A stretch of DNA of 50,493 bases from Cellulomonas sp. (GTDB lineage: Bacteria; Actinomycetota; Actinomycetes; Actinomycetales; Cellulomonadaceae), in contig JADGOR010000005.1 in NCBI GenBank assembly GCA_017882855.1, positions 1 through 50,493 of the forward strand, in the 5' to 3' direction. This document shows positions 43,954 through 50,493 of the stretch, piece after piece. The position numbers and the translations under genes were made by a program. The number at the start of each line of letters is the position of its first letter. The stretch's first letter is position 1. Under the pieces are notes generated by a model. It did not search any database. It saw only the letters and a program-made list of their open reading frames with translations, and was not told the DNA's origin.

Positions 43954-44709
43954 GTGCATGAAGAAGTCACCATCACCACGCGTCGCGGCATCCGGCTCTC
44001 CGGCACGCTGACCGAAGGTGAGTCGGACGCCGCCATCATCTTCTCCCACGGGTTCCTGGACGAGCGCTCGTCGCGCGGCCGGTTCACCGATCTGATGACC
44101 GCCTAGGCCGACGCCGGGTACGCCACCCTCGCCTTCGACTACTCCGGGTGCGGCCGTTCCGACGACGAGGTCGTCCTGGTCTCGCGCGAGATCGAGGACT
44201 TCAACTCCGTCAGCGCCTTCCTGTCCGACGCCGGTTACCCGCGCCAGGCCGTCCACGGGCACAGCCTGGGCAGCCTGATCGCGCTGCGGGCCAACTCGCC
44301 GTGGGTCCGGACCATGATCCTGACCGGCGCGCTCACCGGCCCGCTCGACTACCCGTGGGGCGAGATCTTCTCCGCCGCGCAGATGGACGAGCTCGGCCGC
44401 ACCGGGCGGATGCGCGTCCCCGACGACGGGCCGACCCCGCGCGAGGCGACCGTCATCGCGGCCGACACGCTCGCGTCGTTCTCGACGATCAGCCAGAGCC
44501 AGCTGCTCACCCACTCGCGCGTCGGTCTGCCGCTGCTCCCACCGGGGTCCCGGCTCGAGGTGCTGCGCGGCGCCGATCACGCCCTGCTCGACTACATCGA
44601 GGCGGTCGCGCGGCACGGTCTCGACTGGCTCGCCGAGCACCTCCCGGTCGAGGCGGAAGGCCCGCGCACCCGGCTCAGGGCCGATAACCGCGCTGCCGTG
44701 GACGCCTAG
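43954..44709 (+). pseudogene. Alpha/beta hydrolase interrupted by an in-frame TAG
   Basis: One frame from GTG 43954 to the TAG at 44707 encodes a 251-codon alpha/beta hydrolase, except for a TAG at 44104-44106 (codon 51). Before it: IIFSHGFLDERSSRGRFTDLM; after it: ADAGYATLAFDYSGCGRSDD, both typical of the family and in the same frame. The nucleophile elbow is HGHSLGSL and the catalytic His is in GADHALLDY. A single base change explains the stop. The leaderless -10 TACCCT (43942-43947) is intact. It is a recent pseudogene, a sequencing error, or read through. Confidence 0.85.
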
Positions 44710-44811
44710 CACGAGAGTGCGCGTCGCGGAAACGATTCGGGCCCGTCCACCGGGCGAGAAACTGGGCGAAAACGTCTCAACTCACCCCGGCGAACCCTTA
44801 GGCTCTGGGCC

Positions 44812-44916
44812 ATGGTTCGAGCCGCCGACCCCGACGAGCAGCAGTACGCGCAGACTGCGCTGCGGCTCGACGCCCCGCCCACCCCGGCGCTCCGCGCCCG
44901 CCACACCGGTTCCTGA
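44812..44916 (+). CDS. Possible leaderless 34-residue small protein upstream of tag
   Basis: An ATG at 44812 lies seven bases after TAGGCT (44799-44804) and opens a 34-residue frame (MVRAADPDEQQYAQTALRLD then 14 more) that ends 19 bases before the tag start. The -10 spacing matches that of real leaderless genes in this window. It could be a short protein or a leader that controls tag. No family is recognisable. Confidence 0.45.
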   Translation: MVRAADPDEQQYAQTALRLDAPPTPALRARHTGS

Positions 44917-44935
44917 CCGGCGCCGGCCCCACCTC

Positions 44936-45571
44936 ATGCCACGCTGCTTCGGCGACGGAGATCCGCTCTACGAGGCGTACCACGACACCGAGTGGGGCAT
45001 CCCCGTCCGCGGTGAGCGAGAGCTGTACGAGCGGGTCAGCCTCGAGGCGTTCCAGTCCGGGCTCGCCTGGATCACCATCCTGCGCAAGCGCCCGGCCTTC
45101 CGCGCCGCGTTCGCGGGCTTCGACCCCGAGCGGGTCGCCCGCTTCACCGCCGACGACGTCGCTCGCCTCCTTGCGGATGCCGGGATCGTCCGCAACCGGG
45201 CCAAGATCGAGGCGACGATCGCGAACGCACGCGCGATGCTGGGGCTGTGGAAGCGGGGCGAGACACTGACCGGGCTGTTCTGGGCGCACGCGCCCGCCGC
45301 AGCGGCCGAGCGTCGCCCCCTGACCTGGGCCGATGTGCCGACGCAGACCGACGAGTCCCGCGCCCTGGCGACGGCGCTCAAGGCCGCCGGCTTCCGGTTC
45401 GTCGGGCCGACCACCGCGTACGCGTCCATGCAGGCGTGCGGCCTGGTCGACGACCACCTGGCCGGCTGTCCACGGGCCGTAATCGCGCCGCCGTCGGCCG
45501 CGGGCACCGCCGTAGGCCTCCCCGCTCAACATCCGGACGGGGCCGTCTCACCCTTCGGCACCAACGCCTAG
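44936..45571 (+). CDS. tag: DNA-3-methyladenine glycosylase I
   Basis: This is a 211-residue base-excision repair enzyme that removes 3-methyladenine from alkylated DNA. It starts CFGDGDPLYEAYHDTEWG, with the zinc ligands Cys4 and His16 and the second pair in VDDHLAGCPR, and has the catalytic-region stretch LEAFQSGLAWITILRKR with the family Glu. Length is slightly above the usual 190 because of a C-terminal extension (about 20 residues). The ATG at 44936 follows a small leaderless frame by 19 bases. Its TAG stop forms part of the metF -10 box. Confidence 0.96.
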   Translation: MPRCFGDGDPLYEAYHDTEWGIPVRGERELYERVSLEAFQSGLAWITILRKRPAFRAAFAGFDPERVARFTADDVARLLADAGIVRNRAKIEATIANARAMLGLWKRGETLTGLFWAHAPAAAAERRPLTWADVPTQTDESRALATALKAAGFRFVGPTTAYASMQACGLVDDHLAGCPRAVIAPPSAAGTAVGLPAQHPDGAVSPFGTNA

Positions 45572-45580
45572 GATGACCCC

Positions 45581-46486
45581 GTGACAGTGCGCGACATCCT
45601 TGGTGAAGCGCATCTTCAGCGACCCACCGTGTCGTTCGAGCTGTTCCCGCCGCGCACCCCCGAGGCCGAGGCTTCGCTGTGGCCGGCCGTCGAGCAGCTC
45701 GCCACGGCGTCCCCGGACTTCGTCTCCGTCACCTACGGGGCGAGCGGGTCCACCCGCACCGCGAGCCGCGCCGTCGTCCGCCGGCTCATCACCGGAACCA
45801 AGCTGGTCCCGGTCGCGCACCTGACTTGCGTCGAAGCGAGTCGCGCCGAGGTCACCGACGTCATCGACGAGTTCCTCGACGAGGGAGTCCGCGACTTCCT
45901 GGCGCTGCGCGGCGACCCGCCCAGCGGCGTCACCGACTGGCAGCCGCAACCGGACGGGATCCGCTACGCGAGCCAGCTGGTCAGCCATATCCTCGACGTC
46001 GCGGCCGGGCGCGGGATCCCCGCGGACCAGGTCAGCGTCGGCGTCGCGGCGTTCCCGGCCGCGCATGCGACCCCCGACGGCCGCCAACAGGCGCTCGACG
46101 TGCTCGCCGCCAAGCAAGAGGCCGGCGCGGCCTTTGCGCTCACCCAGGTGTTCTTCGACCCGGAGCAGTACCTAGCGCTCGTCGACGACGCCCGCGACGC
46201 CGGCATCACGATCCCGATCGTGCCCGGCGTCATCCCGCTGACGACACCGCGCCGCGCGTACCGACTGGCCGAGCTCACCGGGGTGGCCCTCCCGCCCGGC
46301 TTGGTCTCCCGGCTCGAAGGGGCGGACGATGGCACTGCGCAGTACCGCGCGGGAGTCGCGGCAGCACGCGACCTCGCCCAGGAGATCCTCGAGGGGGGGG
46401 CGCCGGGCCTCCACGTGTATACGTTCAACAAGCACGCGGCAGCCCTTGACCTGCTGGCTAGCCTCGGTTTGCACGGAGAGAGCTGA
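45581..46486 (+). CDS. metF: 5,10-methylenetetrahydrofolate reductase
   Basis: This is a 301-residue FAD-dependent TIM-barrel enzyme that reduces methylene-tetrahydrofolate to methyl-tetrahydrofolate, the methyl donor for methionine synthesis. It begins TVSFELFPPRTPEAEASLW with the catalytic Glu, and includes VSVTYGASGSTR, FLALRGDPP and a typical LTQVFFDPEQYL followed by VPGVIPLTT. The GTG at 45581 lies six bases after TAGGAT, leaderless. metE follows 65 bases later, matching product to use. Confidence 0.96.
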   Translation: MTVRDILGEAHLQRPTVSFELFPPRTPEAEASLWPAVEQLATASPDFVSVTYGASGSTRTASRAVVRRLITGTKLVPVAHLTCVEASRAEVTDVIDEFLDEGVRDFLALRGDPPSGVTDWQPQPDGIRYASQLVSHILDVAAGRGIPADQVSVGVAAFPAAHATPDGRQQALDVLAAKQEAGAAFALTQVFFDPEQYLALVDDARDAGITIPIVPGVIPLTTPRRAYRLAELTGVALPPGLVSRLEGADDGTAQYRAGVAAARDLAQEILEGGAPGLHVYTFNKHAAALDLLASLGLHGES

Positions 46487-46551
46487 ACAGGACCGAACCC
46501 GCCGAGCCGCACCGCCGCGAACCGACCGCACACGACGACGAGTAGGGACCC

Positions 46552-48927
46552 ATGAGCACGCAGAGCGCTTTCCCGACCGGCACGATCCTCGGCTACCCGC
46601 GCATCGGTCCGCATCGCGAGCTGAAGAAGGCAGTCGAGTCGCTGTGGGCCGGCCGCTCTGGCGTCGCCGAGCTCGAGGCGACCGCCGCCGCGCTGCGGAG
46701 CCGCACCCGCGCCCGCCTGGTCGAGCTAGGTCTGGACGCCACCGACGGCTCGGTCCCCTCGTCCTTCTCCTACTACGACCAGATGCTCGACGCCATCGCG
46801 ATGCTCGGTGCGGTGCCGGCCCGGTTCGAGCACCTCCTCGATGCCGACGGCGCGCTCGACCTGCCCGGCTACTTCACCGTTGCCCGGGGCGTGGATGACC
46901 TCGCGCCGCTCGAGATGACCAAGTGGTTCGACACGAACTACCACTACCTCGTCCCCGAGATCGGGCCGAGCACCCCCATCCGGTTCGCCTCCGACCGCCC
47001 GGTGCGTGAGTTCGCCGAGGGCCTCGCCGAGGGTGTGCACACCCGCCCGGTACTCGTCGGCCCGGTGACGTTCCTGCTGCTCAGCAAGGTCGCCGACGAC
47101 GCCCCCGACGGCTTCCACCCGCTCGACCGGTTGCCCGAGGTGGTCGCCGTGTACGCGGGGCTGCTGCGCGCGCTCGCCGCCGCCGGCGCGAGCTGGGTTC
47201 AGCTGGACGAGCCCGCGCTGGTCTCGGACTCCATCGACGTCCCGATTGCGCGGGTGCAGGAGGCCGTGGCGGTCGCGTACGGCGTGCTGGCCAGCGGGCT
47301 GCGGACGCCGACCCGCCCGTCGATCCTGCTGGCCGCCCCGTACGGCAGCCTCGGTGAGTTGTTCGTGACCGTCGCCGCAACGGATGTCGACGCGATTGCG
47401 CTCGACCTGGTCAAGGGCAGCGTCTCCTCCTCAGTGGGTGGCCGCCACGCCGCCAGCGAGCCGAGTGCCTCGATCCCCACGGCCACACCGGGCCTGGAGA
47501 CGAAGACCCTGGTGGCCGGCGTCGTCGACGGTCACAACATCTGGCGCACCGACCTGATCGCTGCGCTCGACCTGCTCGAGACGCTCGGCGGAGTCGCCGG
47601 TGCGGTCGCCGTCGGCACCTCCACCTCGCTGCTGCACGTCCCGCACGACGTCGAGGACGAGCCGGAGCTGCCCGCCGCGCTGAAGAGCTGGCTGGCATTC
47701 GCGGACCAGAAGGTCGGCGAGGTCGTGACGTTGGCGAATGGTCTGGCCGAGGGCCGCTCCGCTGTTGCGGCGGAGCTGCAGGCGTCCGAGGACGTCAAGG
47801 TGACCCGCGCCGCTGCGCCCGGCGTCGTCGTGCCGGTGGTGCGCGAGCGCCTGGCCGGGCTCGGCGAGGCGGACTTCCACCGGGTCGACTTCGCCGTCCG
47901 CCAGGTCGCGCAGGACGCCGTGCTGCACCTCCCGCCGCTGCCGACGACGACGATCGGGTCCTTCCCGCAGACCCCGCAGATCCGCCAGGCCCGCGCCAGG
48001 CGGCGCACCGGCGAGATCACCGAGGAGCAGTACGCGCACGCGATGCGCGCCGAGATCTTGCGCGTCGTCACGCTCCAGGAGGAGCTCGGCCTCGACGTGC
48101 TGGTGCACGGCGAGCCCGAGCGGAACGACATGGTGCAGTACTTCGCCGAGCTGCTCGACGGCTTCGCCGTGACGCAGAACGGCTGGGTCCAGTCCTACGG
48201 CTCCCGCTGCGTGCGCCCGCCGATCCTGTGGGGCGACGTGTCACGCCCGGCGCCGATGACGGTCGAGTGGTCCACCTACACGGCCTCGCTCACCAGGAAG
48301 CCGGTCAAGGGCATGCTCACCGGCCCCGTGACGATCCTCGCGTGGTCGTTCGTGCGCAACGACCAGCCGCTCGGTGACACCGCCCGTCAGGTGGCGCTCG
48401 CTCTGCGCGACGAGCTCACGGACCTGGAGGCGGCCGGCATCGGGATCATCCAGGTCGACGAGCCGGCGCTGCGCGAGCTGCTGCCGCTGCGCAAGGCGGA
48501 CCAGCGCGAGTACCTCAGCTGGTCGGTGGGCTCGTTCCGCCTGGCGACCGCGGGGGTCCGCGAAGAGACGCAGGTGCACACACACCTGTGCTACTCGGAG
48601 TTCGGCGAGATCATCGACGCGATCGACGGGCTGGACGCGGACGTCACTTCGATCGAGGCGGCCCGGTCGCGGATGGAGATCCTTCCGGACATCAAGAGCT
48701 CCGGGTTCGCACGAGGTATCGGCCCGGGCGTGTACGACATCCACTCGCCGCGGGTGCCGAGCGAGGCGGAGATCGAAGAGCTGCTGCGCGCGGCGGCAGC
48801 GTCGATCCCGGGTCGGCTGCTCTGGGTCAACCCCGACTGTGGGCTCAAGACCCGTGGCTACGCCGAGGTCAACCCGGCGCTGAGGGCCATGGTCGACGCG
48901 GTGAAGGCGGTCCGCGTCACGCTGTAG
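46552..48927 (+). CDS. metE: Cobalamin-independent methionine synthase
   Basis: This is a 791-residue enzyme that transfers a methyl group from methyl-tetrahydrofolate (polyglutamate) to homocysteine. It has the N-terminal barrel ([18 protein letters not shown]) and the C-terminal catalytic barrel ([17 protein letters not shown]) with zinc ligands His676 and Cys678 in HTHLCYSEF, Glu near 700 and Cys near 762 in [12 protein letters not shown]. It is about 35 residues longer than E. coli MetE; a low-complexity loop near 288-315 ([16 protein letters not shown]) accounts for part of this. The ATG at 46552 has AGTAGGGA upstream. No riboswitch is seen in the 65-base gap after metF. Confidence 0.97.
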   Translation: MSTQSAFPTGTILGYPRIGPHRELKKAVESLWAGRSGVAELEATAAALRSRTRARLVELGLDATDGSVPSSFSYYDQMLDAIAMLGAVPARFEHLLDADGALDLPGYFTVARGVDDLAPLEMTKWFDTNYHYLVPEIGPSTPIRFASDRPVREFAEGLAEGVHTRPVLVGPVTFLLLSKVADDAPDGFHPLDRLPEVVAVYAGLLRALAAAGASWVQLDEPALVSDSIDVPIARVQEAVAVAYGVLASGLRTPTRPSILLAAPYGSLGELFVTVAATDVDAIALDLVKGSVSSSVGGRHAASEPSASIPTATPGLETKTLVAGVVDGHNIWRTDLIAALDLLETLGGVAGAVAVGTSTSLLHVPHDVEDEPELPAALKSWLAFADQKVGEVVTLANGLAEGRSAVAAELQASEDVKVTRAAAPGVVVPVVRERLAGLGEADFHRVDFAVRQVAQDAVLHLPPLPTTTIGSFPQTPQIRQARARRRTGEITEEQYAHAMRAEILRVVTLQEELGLDVLVHGEPERNDMVQYFAELLDGFAVTQNGWVQSYGSRCVRPPILWGDVSRPAPMTVEWSTYTASLTRKPVKGMLTGPVTILAWSFVRNDQPLGDTARQVALALRDELTDLEAAGIGIIQVDEPALRELLPLRKADQREYLSWSVGSFRLATAGVREETQVHTHLCYSEFGEIIDAIDGLDADVTSIEAARSRMEILPDIKSSGFARGIGPGVYDIHSPRVPSEAEIEELLRAAAASIPGRLLWVNPDCGLKTRGYAEVNPALRAMVDAVKAVRVTL

Positions 48928-49009
48928 CGGTCGGCTCCGGCGCCCGCCGCCCGCCAGCCAGTTGCCGCCCGCCCGCAGCCCCGCCCGCGGCCCCTCCCCT
49001 AATGCTTCG

Positions 49010-49028
49010 TTGTGCTACCTTGTGCTAC
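49010..49028. promoter_or_regulatory. Direct-repeat operator of the Phd-type antitoxin
   Basis: TTGTGCTAC occurs twice in tandem (49010-49018 and 49020-49028), separated by one base. The -10 box TACCTT (49016-49021) lies within it, and the second copy ends at the start codon. Autoregulation by the antitoxin is likely. Confidence 0.6.
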
Positions 49029-49313
49029 ATGGAGAGACCGGCTCGAGCGGGAGTGCGTGAGCTGCGCCAGAACGCGAGCAAGCTGCTCGATCGCGTGGCG
49101 GCCGGGGAGTCCATCGAGATCACCAACCACGGTCGCGCTGTTGCCCGCCTGGTTCCGATCGATCTGGTCTACCCACGAGCCTTCGAGGTCCTCCTCGCCG
49201 AGGGCCTGATCCACCCGGGCGCGGGGTCGCCGTGGGCGGTTGAGCCCAGGGAAGCGCCGCCTGGGACGCCGTCGTCGGAGGCACTGCTGCGGGAGCAGCG
49301 GGCGGACCGTTGA
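49029..49313 (+). CDS. Phd/YefM-type antitoxin
   Basis: This is a 94-residue antitoxin. The N-terminal GVRELRQNASKLLDRVAAGESIEITNHGRAVARLVP is the complete Phd/YefM DNA-binding and dimerisation domain; the remaining 50 residues should wrap the toxin. The ATG at 49029 lies seven bases after TACCTT, leaderless. It overlaps the toxin start by four bases. Confidence 0.92.
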   Translation: MERPARAGVRELRQNASKLLDRVAAGESIEITNHGRAVARLVPIDLVYPRAFEVLLAEGLIHPGAGSPWAVEPREAPPGTPSSEALLREQRADR

Positions 49314-49696
49314 TCGTCTACGCCGACACCTCCGCGCTGATGAAGCTCGTCCGGACGGAGGACGGCACCGCGGCGCTCAGGGGTTGGCTGACTGAGCATC
49401 GGCCGCGGGTGGTGACCAGCGCGATCGGTGGCGTGGAGCTGCGCCGGGCCGCGGCCCGGGTGAGTGCGGGCCACGTGGCGACCGCGGAGGCAGTTCTCGC
49501 CCGGATCGATCTCCTGCAGGTGGGGCCCGCGACCCTTAACCTGGCCGCCCGCGTGGCGCCGCCGACGCTGCGCACGCTCGACGCACTTCACCTTGCGGCC
49601 GCGGTGATGATCACCGACCTGGACGCAGTCCTCTGCTACGACGACCGGTTGGCTCAGGCCCTCTCGCGGATCGGGCTCAACGTCGTCGCGCCGTGA
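49310..49696 (+). CDS. PIN-domain ribonuclease toxin (VapC-like)
   Basis: This is a 128-residue VapC-type toxin with the full acidic set: Asp in VYADTSALMKL, Glu in GGVELRRAA, Asp in LDALHLAAA and Asp in LCYDDRLAQ. The TTG at 49310 overlaps the antitoxin stop (TTGA), a coupled and probably weak start, which would keep toxin below antitoxin level. Phd-PIN pairs are common in actinobacteria. Confidence 0.92.
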   Translation: MIVYADTSALMKLVRTEDGTAALRGWLTEHRPRVVTSAIGGVELRRAAARVSAGHVATAEAVLARIDLLQVGPATLNLAARVAPPTLRTLDALHLAAAVMITDLDAVLCYDDRLAQALSRIGLNVVAP

Positions 49697-49719
49697 GCCG
49701 TCCACCCCATCGCACAACG

Positions 49720-49747
49720 TTGCGGACCTGTGATTCGTTCATACAGT
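49720..49747 (+). promoter_or_regulatory. Promoter of the ECF sigma gene
   Basis: TTGCGG (49720-49725), 16-base spacer and TACAGT (49742-49747) precede the sigma factor start by 40 bases. This looks like a housekeeping promoter rather than an ECF one. Confidence 0.45.
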
Positions 49748-49787
49748 GAGACGATCCGAACACGCGAGCGTGAGAGGGAGCCCACTG

Positions 49788-50336
49788 ATGGCCGCGTGGC
49801 AAGGCCTCCTCGAAGAGTTGGTGCGAGACCGACGCTCGGCGCTGATCGGCTACGCCGCGCTCCTCACAGGTGACCGGGGCGAGGCCGAGGACCTGGTGCA
49901 CGACGCCGTCGTGCGGACGTTCGGACGGCCGCGGTCGTTCCCGAGCCTCAATGCCGCCGACGCCTATGTCCGCCGCGCGATCGCCAGTACCTTCATCGAC
50001 CGGGTCCGCTCGCGGCGCCGCTGGCTCGTCGCGCTGCCTCGCCTGGTCGCGGAAGAGGCCGCCCCCGACGACGACGCCGCGGATCGGCTGGACGTGCGGG
50101 CGGCGTTGCGCACCCTGCCGCGGCGCCAGCGGACCTGCGTGGTGATGCGCTTCTACGACGACCTGCCGGTGGCCGACATCGGCGCGGCCCTCGGGCTGAG
50201 CGACGGCGCGGTCAAGCGCTACCTGAGCGACGGCATCCACCACCTGAACGCGGCGCTCGGCACCGCGGCCAACCCGAACGTCGGGGACACCCCGACGGCT
50301 GACGTGCAAGTGAACAGAGAGGTGTCGGGCCGATGA
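49788..50336 (+). CDS. ECF RNA polymerase sigma factor (SigE family)
   Basis: This is a 182-residue extracytoplasmic-function sigma factor. Region 2 (about 18-80) includes LLTGDRGEAEDLVHDAVVRTF and AYVRRAIASTFIDRVRSRRR; region 4 (about 105-160) includes LPRRQRTCVVMRFYDDLPVADIGAALGLSDGAVKRYLSDGI. Regions 1 and 3 are absent, as expected. The ATG at 49788 has GGGAG upstream and is favoured over an in-frame GTG at 49746. The stop overlaps the next gene (ATGA), which probably encodes its regulator. Confidence 0.92.
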   Translation: MAAWQGLLEELVRDRRSALIGYAALLTGDRGEAEDLVHDAVVRTFGRPRSFPSLNAADAYVRRAIASTFIDRVRSRRRWLVALPRLVAEEAAPDDDAADRLDVRAALRTLPRRQRTCVVMRFYDDLPVADIGAALGLSDGAVKRYLSDGIHHLNAALGTAANPNVGDTPTADVQVNREVSGR

Positions 50337-50493
50337 GCGACGAGCTGTCAGCGATCGTCCGGGCCGCCGCCCGCGACGAGGCGGCCGCGGCCGCGCGTGA
50401 GTACCCGTACTCGTCGGCCACCCTCGGCCGGTTCGTCGGTGACGTCCGACGCCGCCGGGCGGCCGGCGGGGCGATGCTCGCCGTCGCGAGCCT
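50333..50493 (+). CDS. Probable anti-sigma or sigma-linked membrane protein (cut by window end)
   Basis: Only 53 codons are present. The frame opens MSDELSAIVRAAARDEAAAA and reaches RRRRAAGGAMLAVAS, the likely start of a membrane helix after a basic stretch. It overlaps the ECF sigma stop by four bases (ATGA). The layout of a short cytoplasmic part followed by a helix fits an anti-sigma factor or sigma-linked secreted protein, but the sequence present is too short to tell. Confidence 0.55.
   Translation, partial: MSDELSAIVRAAARDEAAAAAREYPYSSATLGRFVGDVRRRRAAGGAMLAVAS

Noticed and set aside
44104-44106. TAG in the hydrolase as a pyrrolysine codon
   Set aside because: The position is not an active-site residue, no pyrrolysine tRNA or synthetase is in the window, and other genes here use TAG as a normal stop.
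46487-46551. SAM or cobalamin riboswitch before metE
   Set aside because: The gap of 65 bases is too short and shows none of the conserved blocks of SAM or cobalamin riboswitches.

Overview
The window is about 50 kb of very GC-rich DNA from a chromosome of the class Actinomycetes (Actinobacteria). The evidence is clpB with an HspR-type HAIR operator, a complete conservon (cvnABCD), an LppM-type lipoprotein, a DUF2510 protein, a DUF5926 protein, many GTG starts and many leaderless promoters. I cannot name the genus from the sequence alone. No phage, insertion sequence, integrase or CRISPR array is visible, and most of the window looks like ordinary core chromosome with small accessory insertions (two toxin-antitoxin pairs, an orphan PIN protein and a TetR-controlled exporter).

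Layout. 1-2067 (minus): clpB, cut by the window start, diverging from lppM (2296-3228) across a HAIR element. 3320-7567 (plus): a DUF2510 membrane protein, then two ABC-2 type ATPase/permease pairs in one overlapping run. 7649-10426 (minus): an MgtA-type P-type ATPase. 10738-12684: three minus-strand tRNA genes (Arg-ACG, Ser-GCT, Ser-UGA) around a ThrE-type threonine/serine exporter. 12725-19196 (minus): an orphan PIN-domain protein, then the conservon cvnA-B-C-D, whose sensor kinase has a tail of about 820 residues. 19409-27200: quinone oxidoreductase, AGE-family sugar isomerase with an EamA exporter, HAD phosphatase, serS, a diacylglycerol-kinase-like lipid kinase and pheA. 27316-34842: a large alkaline-phosphatase-like membrane protein, a family 2 glycosyltransferase, a DUF5926 protein, phosphoglucomutase, an MFS transporter and a YCII-like protein. 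35097-37893: an ABC exporter of the COG4586/COG4587/COG3694 type. 37934-39476 (minus): an Fpg/Nei-like protein lacking the catalytic proline and a YciO/YrdC protein. 39846-42005: ABC exporter with its own TetR regulator. 42019-43154 (minus): aldo/keto reductase behind a MerR gene with an internal deletion. 43257-50493 (plus): toxin-antitoxin pair, alpha/beta hydrolase broken by one in-frame TAG, tag, metF, metE, a second toxin-antitoxin pair, and an ECF sigma factor with the start of its partner gene.

How the genes work together. tag, metF and metE lie in tandem; metF makes the methyl donor that metE uses to form methionine. serS lies in the same window as two serine tRNAs. The conservon should form a membrane-associated kinase/roadblock/GTPase signalling complex. 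Each of the three ABC clusters is self-contained.

Two patterns stand out. First, at least 17 genes start 6 or 7 bases after a TANNNT-like -10 box with no ribosome binding site, so leaderless transcription looks like the default here; this pattern also fixed several start codons. Second, several genes show recent or partial decay: the MerR fragment, the TAG-interrupted hydrolase, the PIN protein missing one acidic residue and the Nei-like protein missing catalytic residues. I did not find a clearly new multi-gene system. The strongest leads are the long-tailed conservon kinase, the MerR deletion with an intact operator, the HAIR/palindrome overlap, and the unexplained 60-bp inverted repeat at 39634-39693.
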